From WRGT01 sp964450405 (GTDB lineage Bacteria; Spirochaetota; UBA4802; UBA5550), in contig CAYVCQ010000008.1 in the NCBI GenBank assembly GCA_964450405.1, forward strand, positions 62,001-126,000: a DNA stretch of 64,000 nucleotides, read 5' to 3'. Below, piece after piece: positions 50,483 to 59,641 of the stretch. The notes below the pieces were generated by a model. That model had not been told where the DNA came from. It did no database searches and saw nothing but the letters and a program-made list of their open reading frames with translations. Both the position numbers and the translations under genes were made by a program. The first letter of the stretch is position 1, and every line of letters starts with the position of its first letter.

Positions 50483-50998
50483 CTACACAGGTTCCTCTCT
50501 GTATTCAACTGACATGCTGTCAGGCCAGATGCAGCCCGCAGAGAGATGAGCCGACTTTGCATTACTCTTCCAGCTGTAACTGGCGAACTTGAAGCAGTAG
50601 CCGTTCGGGACACCGGAGTCTGATAGTGCTTCACTTTTAAATTCCAGAAAACTTTTCACTTCTCTGCCGGCAAACTGATCATTCATATCGCGAATCGAAT
50701 TATTTATTTTGCAGATACTTCTGCAGATATCAATACAGCTGTTGTATGCGTTCTCTGATCTGGATCCGAACTCGATGTTAAACTGTACAAAATACAATCT
50801 GCTGTTATTAAAACTCAGCTGCCACAATCCGTCCCGGCCTTTTATTTTCTCATATGTTGAAATAAACTTTTTAGACTTCATTTCTTTCCACATATCCGGA
50901 TCATAGTCATCCTCTTCGGGTATGTCAACTTCCAGTCCTTTAACTTCTTTTATTAAAGATTCCAATGTTATATCATTTAATAAATGTTTTAAAATCAT
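50483..50998 (-). CDS. Hypothetical protein, 171 residues
   Basis: The protein has no signal peptide or membrane segment and is rich in Ser, Asp and Glu (GLEVDIPEEDDYDPDMWKEM, GSRSENAYNSCIDICRSICK). GAGGACGGA directly precedes the ATG, which supports translation. It lies just upstream of the PepSY-like membrane protein gene on the same strand (90-base gap) and may share its transcript. I do not recognise the family. Confidence 0.6.
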   Translation of the reverse strand: MILKHLLNDITLESLIKEVKGLEVDIPEEDDYDPDMWKEMKSKKFISTYEKIKGRDGLWQLSFNNSRLYFVQFNIEFGSRSENAYNSCIDICRSICKINNSIRDMNDQFAGREVKSFLEFKSEALSDSGVPNGYCFKFASYSWKSNAKSAHLSAGCIWPDSMSVEYREEPV

Positions 50999-51380
50999 TC
51001 CGTCCTCAATATTTTATGTGTTACGACACAAGCTTTTTGAAATGAACACAACATTTATACCTGCTCTCACAAAAAATGAATTGTATTTTACAATAACCTT
51101 CACTTTTTAAAAAAAGTACAACTGCGTAATACATATGCTTCCAGAAAAATCAATTTACTCTTATCTGATTTTTAAATTTAACAGTTGATGCATACTTTAC
51201 AAGTAAAAAATATTTTGACACCATAGTATAACATCAGGTGTAGATTCATTATTAGTGGTCATCATACTAGACACTGTTCCAAAAACCGGATTCAATTCAT
51301 AACATTAATAATTTCATTTTTTTAACATTTGACTTTTACCTTTTTATTATATATTATATATGAAAGATTATGGAGTTTAT
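50999..51380. other. Divergent intergenic region
   Basis: A/T-rich, without coding potential. Its right end contains the promoter for the substrate-binding protein (51329-51357). Confidence 0.45.
51329..51357 (+). promoter_or_regulatory. Promoter of the substrate-binding protein gene
   Basis: TTGACT (51329-51334) and TATTAT (51352-51357) are 17 bases apart. The -10 ends three bases before the ATG at 51360, which excludes that ATG as start and supports the one at 51381. Confidence 0.65.
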
Positions 51381-52190
51381 ATGAAAGTTAGATTTTTAAT
51401 CTCTACAAAGATCCTGCTGATAACACTATTATCAATCGCCTGCAGCGGCAGCGCACTATTTGCTGAGGAACAATCTATCCGTCTGGGATACTCCGATGCC
51501 GAGGCTTTTCCATACCAGATACGGGATGATAAAAATCCTCCCGGAATAGCATTTGAGATAATATCTGAAGCTGCAAAACAGTCAGGAATAAAAGTAATTT
51601 ATGTCAGGCTCCCGAATAAACGTGTTCAGTTCTCGCTCCATGATGGCATAGAAATTGACGGAGCATTTATGTTTTCTTACGACGAGTCGCGCCTTGTCAA
51701 CGGTGTGTACCCATTAATAAATGATAAACCCGACGGAAGCAGAAAAATTGCCACTCTAAGTTACTACATCTATAAGAAAAAAGGCTCCCCCTTGAACTGG
51801 GATGGAAATAATTTTTCAGGCATAGACACCACCAGTCCCGAAAACAAAATAGGAGCAAATTCCGGTTATTCCGTAGTAAAAGATATTACAAAAAAAGGAG
51901 TGCCGGTCGATGATGGTTCAAAAACAACTAAACAGAATTTTTTAAAACTGCAGGCTGGTAGAATTTCCGGGTTCGCGCATCAGGATCTAGTTGCTGATAA
52001 TTATATTCTATCAAATAAATTATCCGGCATAGAGAAACTCCCTAAACCATTTATTCAGAAAAACTATTTTCTGATGTTCAGTCATCAGTATTATGAAAAG
52101 AACCGTCAGACTGCCGAGAAACTGTGGGATAAAATCGGAGAGATTCGCGACAGGAAAACATCAGCAGTATTCCACAAATATAAAGATTAA
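51381..52190 (+). CDS. Periplasmic solute-binding protein, type 2 (SBP_bac_3-like)
   Basis: The 269-residue protein has a signal sequence (cleavage near LFAEE, residue ~29; an alternative relaxed lipobox ends SIAC). The mature part follows the SBP_bac_3 fold: IRLGYSDAEAFPYQI, PPGIAFEIISEAAKQSGIKV, then the second lobe with IGANSGYSVVKD and FLKLQAGRISGFAHQDLVAD. It should bind a small solute such as an amino acid in the periplasm. No transporter gene is adjacent, so it may be an orphan sensor component. The start at 51381 is set by GGAG before it and by the promoter just upstream. Confidence 0.85.
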   Translation: MKVRFLISTKILLITLLSIACSGSALFAEEQSIRLGYSDAEAFPYQIRDDKNPPGIAFEIISEAAKQSGIKVIYVRLPNKRVQFSLHDGIEIDGAFMFSYDESRLVNGVYPLINDKPDGSRKIATLSYYIYKKKGSPLNWDGNNFSGIDTTSPENKIGANSGYSVVKDITKKGVPVDDGSKTTKQNFLKLQAGRISGFAHQDLVADNYILSNKLSGIEKLPKPFIQKNYFLMFSHQYYEKNRQTAEKLWDKIGEIRDRKTSAVFHKYKD

Positions 52191-52276
52191 TCTGACACGA
52201 GATTTCTTATAATTTACTTTCTATCGTTAATAAAACTAAGATTGGATTATAACTGGAGAGATATTTTCTCCCGGAA

Positions 52277-53395
52277 TTATAAAAACATCTCTCCTAGAAA
52301 TGTTTCCGGAGTCATTACTTCAATCGCACCATCACTGAATTCTCTTTTTAAACCCTTTATTACCGCGCATGCTGGGAGATCATATTTAATATGAAATTTT
52401 TTCAGTGAGGTGCCGAAATCCCGCCCCCCTGCTTTTACTTCGATGATTTTTTGTGCTTCATCATTTTCTACAATACAGAAGTCAATTTCCTCTCCATCAC
52501 GGGTACGTATATAATGCAGCTCCGTTTTTTTACCGAGATAATCTGTTGTTCCGTAAACATGTTTAAGCAGACTTATTGCCATAAGGTTTTCAAATCGCGC
52601 GCCCTCATTGCCCAAAACCATGCCGTTATCATAGAAATAGATCTTCGGCTCCTTAAGCAGAGACCGTGCTATGTTACGGGAATACGGCGTGATTCTGAAT
52701 ACAATATATAATGCCTCGAGAATATCTATGTATCTTTTAACAGTTGTAGGTGACAACTGAACATCCTCAGCAATTGAATTAAACGAAACTGGAGATCCGA
52801 CCCGTCGTCTGAGCAACTCTACAATTGTCTGAACCGCCCTGAGATCGTGAACCTGTTCAAAATCAAGTATATCAGTCCGTATCAAACCATCGATATACTG
52901 AAGTCTCCATCTGTCGGCATCGGTGTCACTCTCCGAAGTAAACGGTTCGGGAAATCCACCGCGAATCATCAGTTTATCAATGAGAATGCTGCTCTTTTCA
53001 GAAACCTCTTTATATGAGAGGGGCAATAACCGGTGATTGAAGAATCTTCCAGCCATGGAATCACCGCTCTGCCGGAATGTTTCGAGCCGCGCGCTGCCGG
53101 TTACAAGGATATGCAGTGAATCCGGTTTTGTATCAAAAATTCCCTTTATATAGTTTTTCCATTGAGGCATTTTGTGGATTTCATCAAATATCAGCAGATC
53201 AGTTGCGGCCGGCCACGCTTCACTTGTTATTATAACACGATCGTCAAATTGATCATAGTTCAGATAAAGCGGCTTGCTGTATTTTTCAGCAATTTTTTTT
53301 GCAAGCCAGGTTTTACCCACCTGACGGGGTCCGGTTAAAAAAACCATCTTCTTTTGTAAGTCTTTGATAATATAATCTGTCTGTTTTCTTTCCAT
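52277..53395 (-). CDS. AAA-type ATPase with DUF4143 (AAA_14) domain
   Basis: The 372-residue protein has a Walker A GPRQVGKTWLAKK, Walker B LLIFDEIHKMPQW, the sensor LVTGSARLET, a winged-helix region (VSFNSIAEDVQLSPTTVKRY) and a C-terminal nuclease-like core RTRDGEEIDFCIVEN...IIEVKAG. This is the common AAA_14/DUF4143 protein found in many genomes, often in defence-like or toxin-antitoxin settings, with unclear function. The start is the ATG at 53395; a TTG nine bases upstream is possible, but the promoter predicts an mRNA beginning at or next to 53395. Confidence 0.88.
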   Translation of the reverse strand: MERKQTDYIIKDLQKKMVFLTGPRQVGKTWLAKKIAEKYSKPLYLNYDQFDDRVIITSEAWPAATDLLIFDEIHKMPQWKNYIKGIFDTKPDSLHILVTGSARLETFRQSGDSMAGRFFNHRLLPLSYKEVSEKSSILIDKLMIRGGFPEPFTSESDTDADRWRLQYIDGLIRTDILDFEQVHDLRAVQTIVELLRRRVGSPVSFNSIAEDVQLSPTTVKRYIDILEALYIVFRITPYSRNIARSLLKEPKIYFYDNGMVLGNEGARFENLMAISLLKHVYGTTDYLGKKTELHYIRTRDGEEIDFCIVENDEAQKIIEVKAGGRDFGTSLKKFHIKYDLPACAVIKGLKREFSDGAIEVMTPETFLGEMFL

Positions 53396-53402
53396 AAATG
53401 GC

Positions 53403-53431
53403 AAATTACCAGCCTAATGATGAATTGTCAA
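53403..53431 (-). promoter_or_regulatory. Promoter of the AAA ATPase gene (leaderless mRNA predicted)
   Basis: On the minus strand TTGACA (53431-53426) and TAATTT (53408-53403) are 17 bases apart. Transcription would start within one or two bases of the ATG at 53395, explaining the lack of a ribosome binding site. ATGGCAAATT (53398-53407) and AATTTGCCAT (53454-53463) flank the promoter as an inverted pair. Confidence 0.6.
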
Positions 53432-53482
53432 GACTTTTTTGCATTACACTGCAAATTTGCCATAAACAGAGATACACAGCCA

Positions 53483-54907
53483 TCATGGTGCCGTAGCTAT
53501 CCGATAGACTTTCATTCCAGGTTTAACTTCCGCTGATGCCCCCTTTACTATGATGCATCGCACGACTGTCATCATAGGAAATACTGAACTTATATAAATG
53601 GATTTACCGCTTCCTGTATCAACGATAAGGCGGTCGCCCATTCTTACATTTTCAGCAATATTACTTCCGCCAACTATTATTTCATTCTTCTTTATTTCGC
53701 GGACAACACCAACAAGTTTGCCGTAACTTGTCGCGTTCTCTTTAATTCTTTCATCGGGGAAGGGATGAGCTATAAATTTATACTTTCCGTTTTCCTGGAC
53801 AGGAGCAAATCCCTCTACAAACATTGTATTTATTCCGGAGGTATCCTTCTCTTTATCATATATCAACGGAATAACAATCACACCTGTTTTATCAATGAAA
53901 CCTGTTTTACCTTTTTTCAGTACAGCTGCAAGACCGCCGAAGAATGCTGTTGCTGCATCATATTCCGGTTTTATCACAATGCTCTCTTTAATATCGATGA
54001 ATCCGGTTCCATCACCTTTCGAAAAACGTATCAAACCCTCTGATGGAACCTGTAAATTTTTGTAATTCTCCGGAATAATAGTTTTGCCATCTTTGTCGAT
54101 AAGACCCCATTTAGAATTACTGCGATATACGGCATACCCATCCCGAAAGAAAGAGCATTCATCATATACAAAGGGAATTTTTTCGTTTCCATTTTTATCA
54201 ATAAAACCGGCCTTACCCTGCAAAGACACTGCCGCCAAACCTTCGATGAAAAAGGATGGAGACCGTTTGAACCGTTTCCATCCTTCAGGTAAAATAAAAT
54301 TATTTTTACTGTCGAGATAACCCCATCCGTCACCGAGACAAACCTTAGGCGCGTCTGACGGAAGATCCGATGCTTTACCGTTTGTCCATTTTGGATTATC
54401 AAAACGCGGTTCAATTTTCATTACTCCCTCGTGATCTATGTATCCCAGTTTCCCGGATACAACAACTCCTGCAAGTCCTTCCGAGAACGGGTATACTTTT
54501 TCGAATGCCGGTTGAATTACTACTTTACCTGTCATATCGATAAAACCGGACTTACCATTTAATCTTATCTCTGTCAGACCGTCAGAAAAAACTGAAGCGT
54601 ATTCATATATAACCGGTACAGCAATCCTCCCTTCCCTGTTTATAAATCCCCACTTGTCCCCCGATTTCACAACAGCGAGTCCTCCATGAAAATCACCGAT
54701 AAAGTCATACCCTTCATTGATGATGTATCTACCCTCAGCATCAATAACATTATATTTTCCGCCATTCATGACAACAGCTCGTCCTTCGGAGAACTGCCAC
54801 GCACGGTCAAACACCTGAGAGGTTAACTTATTAAGATTATTATCCCCGTATGAGGATGTTGTAAAACAAAGAACGAAAAACAAAATTATACTGTTATAAA
54901 TTTTCAT
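53483..54907 (-). CDS. Secreted WG-repeat protein with C-terminal beta domain
   Basis: The 474-residue protein has a signal peptide (MKIYNSIILFFVLCFTTSSYG) and eight or nine WG (beta-rich) repeats of the type F-G-L-AVV-K-GKWGFID-G-IVIP-YD: for example GGLAVVKSGDKWGFINREG, GLTEIRLNGKSGFIDMTG, GLAAVLKKGKTGFIDKTG. After residue ~400 a separate domain follows (YGKLVGVVREIKKNEIIVGG ... VRMGDRLIVD ... VKPGMKVYRI), resembling the C-terminal SH3-like domain of FlgT-type proteins. The start at 54907 (AGGAAG upstream) is preferred over an earlier TTG. Function unknown. Confidence 0.85.
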   Translation of the reverse strand: MKIYNSIILFFVLCFTTSSYGDNNLNKLTSQVFDRAWQFSEGRAVVMNGGKYNVIDAEGRYIINEGYDFIGDFHGGLAVVKSGDKWGFINREGRIAVPVIYEYASVFSDGLTEIRLNGKSGFIDMTGKVVIQPAFEKVYPFSEGLAGVVVSGKLGYIDHEGVMKIEPRFDNPKWTNGKASDLPSDAPKVCLGDGWGYLDSKNNFILPEGWKRFKRSPSFFIEGLAAVSLQGKAGFIDKNGNEKIPFVYDECSFFRDGYAVYRSNSKWGLIDKDGKTIIPENYKNLQVPSEGLIRFSKGDGTGFIDIKESIVIKPEYDAATAFFGGLAAVLKKGKTGFIDKTGVIVIPLIYDKEKDTSGINTMFVEGFAPVQENGKYKFIAHPFPDERIKENATSYGKLVGVVREIKKNEIIVGGSNIAENVRMGDRLIVDTGSGKSIYISSVFPMMTVVRCIIVKGASAEVKPGMKVYRIATAP

Positions 54908-55030
54908 TACAAACTTCCTGTTACTTAAAAGTTTTACCAATTTTCATCCCGGCTATGTTAAAACATTATCCATGATAAATAATATAATGCAAGTCTCATT
55001 TAAATTTAAAAATATACAAAGTGCAGAGTA

Positions 55031-55064
55031 TAAAAAAAAGAGGCTAAAAGCCTCTTTTTTTTTA
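55031..55064 (-). terminator. Terminator of the second acyl-CoA dehydrogenase gene
   Basis: AGAGGCT-AAA-AGCCTCT flanked by an A-run on the left and a T-run on the right; on the minus strand the stem is followed by eight T. Confidence 0.92.
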
Positions 55065-55085
55065 TACTATATGCTGAATAAAATT

Positions 55086-56960
55086 TTACTCTGCAAGTGC
55101 GCCTGTGAATATTGCATCGGTTGCTTTGTTCACTGCTGTTTCACCGGATAGCAGATATTCAATCTGTCCAAAAACTTTATGTAGCTCAGCCCCAAGATAG
55201 AACTGACCTGAAAGGACTCTTCCATAATAGTAAGCAGCTTCATTATTATCCGCGAGAAATTTCTCCAGTTCTTCACCCTTTTTATCACTAACAAGTTCTT
55301 TCGACTTAACAGACGCAATAGTAAGACCGAGTAACTGCATCCATGCGTATGTAAGTTTTGTGAAAGCCTGCTGAAGAGGAGTTGCATTACCGAAAATATT
55401 GAGGAATTTTCCTGCTGCCATATCAGCTTTCATAAGTGCAACAACTTCATCCATTTTCTTAACGGCTTTTTCAATGGTGTTGAGATATCTGTCGTCAACA
55501 ATTCCTTTCGCTGCGGCGATTGCCTCGGCAATTTTCTTTTTGTATACTGAGTAGTTATACTGATCTTTATTCATAAGAAGTTTTCTCATTGTAAGGTCCA
55601 TGGACTGTATTCCGTTAGTCCCCTCATATAGAGAAAGAATCTTCGCGTCACGGGCATACTGTTCAACTGGATAATCGCTGCAGAAACCGTATCCGCCATA
55701 ACACTGGATTGCATCAGCCGTTACTTCCCATGCTGTATCAGTATTACCAGCTTTGTTGATAGGAATAAGAAACTCAACAAGCGCCTGAGCCTCTTTCCCA
55801 GCTTCACCATCTTCAAGATGTGCTATATCAGAACAATAGGCAATATAGTAAGTGAGGGATCTCATCGCCTCAACCCTTGCTTTCATAGAGAGGAGCATTC
55901 TTTTAACATCGGGATGATTACTGATAGTTACGCTTTTTGCATCAGGATTAAGCATCTGCTTAACATCAGCACCCTGGATTCTGTTTCTTGCATAAGTAAC
56001 AGCATGCATATATGCTGCACTTGAAACGGAACCGCCCTGGCTTCCAACATAAAGACGCGCTTCATTCATCATCTGAAACATTATCTTCATACCCTGTCTT
56101 TCCTGTCCCATGAGAAGTCCGCGGCATTTCCCTTCATCGCCGAAATTCAAAGTACAAGTTGCAGATGCAGTGATACCCATCTTGTGCTCAATACCGGAAC
56201 AGATTACATCGTTAAATTCGCCTTTCGAACCATCGGGATTAACCCAGAATTTCGGTACCATAAAAATAGAAACACCCTTTGTTCCAGCAGGATCACCTTC
56301 AATACGTGCAAGAACCGGATGAAGCATATTTTTGTAATAATTATTGTCGCCTGAAGAGATAAAAATTTTCTGTCCTGTGATATTATAAGTACCATCGGCA
56401 TTTTTAACTGCTTTAGTTTTAAGAGCTCCTACATCCGACCCTGCGTCAGGCTCTGTAAGGCACATAGTTCCGCCCCACTCACCGGAAAGCATTTTTTCGA
56501 TGATGGTATCTTTATCTTTTCCTGCAGGCATAAAATTTACATACATATTCATCGCGCCGACAGTGAGCATTGGATACATTGAGAATGCAAGACCTGCTGC
56601 CGAGAAGTGATCTGTACATGAATAATAAATAGCTTCCGGCATACCCATCCCGCCAATCTCCGGATCATTAGCTATACCGATAAAACCTGCCTCATAATAA
56701 GCGTCTAAACCCGCTCTGAAACCTTCAGGAATAATAACCTCTTTTGTCGCAGGAATATATGTTGCATGCGCCTTGTCTGCCTCCTGATTAACCGGATATA
56801 CCTTTCCAACGGCAATCTTTTCAGCAAGACTTATAACCTCTTCAAAAGTGTCTCTATCGAAATCCGCAAATTTCGGATATTTATTGAGCTGATCAATCTT
56901 GAGCATCTCAAACAGGACGAATCTTACATCCCTTGAATCAATAATTGGATTTAATGCCAT
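55086..56960 (-). CDS. Acyl-CoA dehydrogenase, ~620-residue type (second copy)
   Basis: A 624-residue paralogue of the enzyme at 2231-4036. It has the FAD region CLTEPDAGSDVGALKTKA, GQKIFISSGDNNYY, NEARLYVGSQGGSVSSAAY and the catalytic-base segment LYEGTNGIQSMDLTMRK. It lacks any fused domain. The start at 56960 (MALNPI) has GGGGGAGA directly before it, so the longer frame is rejected. It ends at a strong terminator and is transcribed alone. The different inner-helix sequences suggest a different acyl chain preference from the first copy. Confidence 0.93.
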   Translation of the reverse strand: MALNPIIDSRDVRFVLFEMLKIDQLNKYPKFADFDRDTFEEVISLAEKIAVGKVYPVNQEADKAHATYIPATKEVIIPEGFRAGLDAYYEAGFIGIANDPEIGGMGMPEAIYYSCTDHFSAAGLAFSMYPMLTVGAMNMYVNFMPAGKDKDTIIEKMLSGEWGGTMCLTEPDAGSDVGALKTKAVKNADGTYNITGQKIFISSGDNNYYKNMLHPVLARIEGDPAGTKGVSIFMVPKFWVNPDGSKGEFNDVICSGIEHKMGITASATCTLNFGDEGKCRGLLMGQERQGMKIMFQMMNEARLYVGSQGGSVSSAAYMHAVTYARNRIQGADVKQMLNPDAKSVTISNHPDVKRMLLSMKARVEAMRSLTYYIAYCSDIAHLEDGEAGKEAQALVEFLIPINKAGNTDTAWEVTADAIQCYGGYGFCSDYPVEQYARDAKILSLYEGTNGIQSMDLTMRKLLMNKDQYNYSVYKKKIAEAIAAAKGIVDDRYLNTIEKAVKKMDEVVALMKADMAAGKFLNIFGNATPLQQAFTKLTYAWMQLLGLTIASVKSKELVSDKKGEELEKFLADNNEAAYYYGRVLSGQFYLGAELHKVFGQIEYLLSGETAVNKATDAIFTGALAE

Positions 56961-57340
56961 AATCTCCCCCATAACTATTAGTAATACTAAGATATAAACT
57001 CTATCGCCGTAGTATATCATAGCAATTCTTTTTTTTATTCACCTGAAATTTTTCATACAAAAAGTGACGAAATGTGAGCAAAAAGCTACGAAAGCTCTAA
57101 TTTGGCAATTTTATTTAATAAACTGTTTAAATATTAAACATACAGATCTACTATAATTGGCAATGGATAATATGCAGGACGCTCGAATCTTACTTTCTTT
57201 ATTTTTTTAGAGAGTGGGTGTTAAACAACGATACCTTTAAGAAGTCTACTTTCACAGAATGCCCATTAGTGTATACGGTTAAAAAGAATATATTCGTATC
57301 TCGAAAAAGAAAAGGTATTCTTTACAAAACGTCTTCATAA

Positions 57341-57502
57341 TTTTTAATAAAGAAAGAAGACAATGTAAAAATTACTATTTCTCTTAGTAGATCAAGTGTA
57401 GATTTCTTTAAAGAGAAAGCAAAAAAATCAGGCGTCCAATATCAGACAATGATCAAGACAGTTATTGACAAATACAGTTCTCTTTATAGTAAAACAAAAT
57501 AG
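57341..57502 (+). pseudogene. CopG-type antitoxin remnant
   Basis: A 53-codon frame without start codon ends at TAG (57500-57502). It encodes IKKEDNVKITISLSRSSVD followed by FFKEKAKKSGVQYQTMIKTV, the C-terminal ribbon-helix-helix half of BrnA/CopG-family antitoxins. The N-terminal half is only recognisable as out-of-frame pieces upstream and no toxin gene is adjacent, so this is a decayed toxin-antitoxin relic. Confidence 0.6.
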
Positions 57503-57610
57503 TAATTTTTTAAAATAATAACTCGAAGTTAGCTCGGCACATCGCCGGAATTATTGTTTTACGGCACTTCCTGCCGTGGGAGAATTTGCGGTGTTGTACA
57601 CCTGCTGTAT

Positions 57611-57643
57611 GTTCTTTTCTTTGCTCGTCCAAAGAAAAAGAAC
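57611..57643. repeat. Palindrome GTTCTTTTCTTTG ... CAAAGAAAAAGAAC
   Basis: An imperfect 13-bp inverted repeat with a 6-base loop in otherwise non-coding DNA; a GC-richer stretch follows (GACGCCCTCAGGCGGCGG). Similar sequence is familiar in environmental genomes and is often mis-called as a short protein. Confidence 0.5.
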
Positions 57644-57828
57644 CAAAAGAAACGACGCCCTCAGGCGGCGGTGCCTTCCAGTTCATTTTTATCAACACCG
57701 GGAGCAAACTGCGCTTCACAGTCATCCATGTTGAGGCAGTACTAAACTTTGTTGTCGGTTGTAAAGTGATTGTACTAAATATGATTACCACTCTTCTCTA
57801 TAACTCTTTGACTTAAAATTAAAAAGAC

Positions 57829-58395
57829 TTATTTATCATCATGAATCTTTTTTGCCATCTCCACAAAGCGGCTGTAGAATTCCTTAAGCTGATCATCTTC
57901 ACGTAGAGCTCTGATTGACGGCTCCTTGCCATCAATTATATCCTGAATATGCTGCGTCATTACAAATATGGGGCCTGAAATTGTATGGGTTAACCTGATT
58001 AAATAAAAAAACAGAATAAGTCCCATAATTATTATAAAGCCTGTTATTAATAATATTACAATAAAATTAGATTTCAGAAGTCCGGAAAGGAGTGTTATAT
58101 GCGTCTCTATAACCTTAATACTTTCATTGTGATCATCAGAGATTTTTTTTGATTTAAGCTGAAGATCGGGGCTTGAAGTCATATCTGAATATTTAATAAA
58201 TGCATTAACAATGTTCTGTTCAGTGTTGACTGCACCTTTGAGATTAGCGATAGTACCGCTGATTTTTTTCTCTGTAAGTGCTGTATGAATTATCATCAGA
58301 ACTATTATAACAGAAAAAGATATAAAATAAAACCGTATTACCGGGAATGCTGTTTTCAGCTGAAGCTTTTTATCAATAAGTTTTTTCCTTTTCAT
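57829..58395 (-). CDS. Membrane protein with HAMP-like linker and no output domain
   Basis: The 188-residue protein has two transmembrane helices (~22-40 and ~108-132) enclosing a ~65-residue periplasmic helical region, then a HAMP-like segment LTHTISGPIFVMTQHIQDII and REDDQLKEFYSRFVEMAKKI. It looks like the sensor front of a chemoreceptor or kinase lacking the signalling domain. Such short HAMP proteins occur in several lineages and probably act through partners. GGGAGAG precedes the ATG. Confidence 0.78.
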   Translation of the reverse strand: MKRKKLIDKKLQLKTAFPVIRFYFISFSVIIVLMIIHTALTEKKISGTIANLKGAVNTEQNIVNAFIKYSDMTSSPDLQLKSKKISDDHNESIKVIETHITLLSGLLKSNFIVILLITGFIIIMGLILFFYLIRLTHTISGPIFVMTQHIQDIIDGKEPSIRALREDDQLKEFYSRFVEMAKKIHDDK

Positions 58396-58678
58396 TTACT
58401 CTCTCCCGGCATATTTTAATATATTGAAGATAATTACAAATTTTCTAATGACAAATTCATATCGCTCACCCGACATTAATTAACAAAGAGGATTTACGGT
58501 TAAAAACCATTGAACCATCTTCTATTCAGCATATCTTCCCGGGCGGTTTCCCATACACTATGGCATTTGCATTATAATAACACTGAACTACTAAGAAATA
58601 AAAATAAAACTGTAAAAAAAGATTCCGTCAAGCAAAATGCCTTGTAAAAAATTAAATGGTGTGAAAATATATTAAAAC

Positions 58679-59524
58679 ATGAAAGAAATAATCTTTATAA
58701 TTTTGACGATTTTATTCATGATTCCGGTTTATGCTGCGGCTACCCCGAATCATGGCCCGGTGATAAAAGCATTTTATGCGCCTTATGGAGCAGGATCATA
58801 TACAGTCCCTTTCGATAAGACAATAAACGGCGGAACTGATAATTCCCAGAAATCTGATTCCGGCACCAGCGAAAATCATATGAAAACCCTCAGCGGATAT
58901 TCTATTTCAGGAGGATATTTTTATGACTGGTTTCAGGGTGACATCAGCTATACAAACATGGAGACAGAGAATCTTTATGTTGTAAAAAGTTCCACTCCTG
59001 GACACGAATATTCCGCAAACGCATCGTACTGGAATATCGATTTCAAGGGTGGGTACAGGTTTAACGATCCGGGTGACACATCGTACAAATGGTTATACCT
59101 GGGCATCCGAAAGATGAATCTTAAGATACCATATAATAACACCGAGGCCGATGCAGTCGGTTTGCTGGGGGGATTTTACGGTTTCAGCAGTTTTGGCCTA
59201 TCCGGTCCATTCGAGTTTGTACTTACATATGATATTTATGCCGGAACTTACAGATACAACGAAAACCATTTAAGCACAGATGTTAACATTAATGTAAATC
59301 GTAAATACGCTGCTGATTTTGGATTATCTGCAGGTATGGGAGTTCAATATGAACCATGGGATCTTGCAGCAATTATAAAAGTATCACCATTCACAACTCA
59401 AAGAATTTATAAGCAGGAATTATCAGGCAACAAGAGAAGTACCGCTGCATCGCTCAAAGGTGTAGTGATTGGAATTGAAATAGTTTTTTTAATTCCGGAT
59501 TACAAGAATAATATCGTTAAATAA
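58679..59524 (+). CDS. Secreted outer-membrane beta-barrel-like protein
   Basis: The 281-residue protein has a signal peptide (cleavage near VYAAATP, residue ~20) and beta-strand patterns with aromatic pairs (SGYSISGGYFYDWFQGDISY, WNIDFKGGYRFNDPGD, GPFEFVLTYDIYAGTYRYNE, GMGVQYEPWDLAAIIKVSPF), as in outer-membrane barrels. It is probably a surface or porin-like protein of unknown specificity. The ribosome binding site is weak. A hairpin follows the stop. Confidence 0.72.
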   Translation: MKEIIFIILTILFMIPVYAAATPNHGPVIKAFYAPYGAGSYTVPFDKTINGGTDNSQKSDSGTSENHMKTLSGYSISGGYFYDWFQGDISYTNMETENLYVVKSSTPGHEYSANASYWNIDFKGGYRFNDPGDTSYKWLYLGIRKMNLKIPYNNTEADAVGLLGGFYGFSSFGLSGPFEFVLTYDIYAGTYRYNENHLSTDVNINVNRKYAADFGLSAGMGVQYEPWDLAAIIKVSPFTTQRIYKQELSGNKRSTAASLKGVVIGIEIVFLIPDYKNNIVK

Positions 59525-59529
59525 GACTT

Positions 59530-59563
59530 GCCGGTCCGGGCTTTGTATTCTCCGGACTGCGGC
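59530..59563 (+). terminator. Hairpin after the barrel gene
   Basis: GCCG-GTCCGG ... CCGGAC-tg-CGGC forms a bulged 10-bp stem with a 12-base loop shortly after the stop. No T-run, so low confidence. Confidence 0.4.
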
Positions 59564-59641
59564 ATCACTCAATTCATTTTAAGAGAGAAGTGTAGCGCCG
59601 CATAATCGTTCAGTTCTGAAAATAATTATCCGGAGTAATCT

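Larger units (their letters stand above)
56961..57828. other. Long intergenic region with a decayed gene and repeats
   Basis: Holds the antitoxin fragment (57341-57502), the palindromic segment at 57611-57643, and A/T-rich DNA. The stretch just upstream of the fragment (57140-57340) reads like frameshifted coding sequence (REWV, KKSTFTE, VKKNIFVSRKRK), consistent with further decay. No functional gene is seen. Confidence 0.5.

Noticed and set aside
57586..57816. Short frame encoding a small basic protein near 57.6 kb
   Set aside because: It follows a palindromic repeat, has no ribosome binding site and overlaps frames on the other strand; typical repeat-derived false call.
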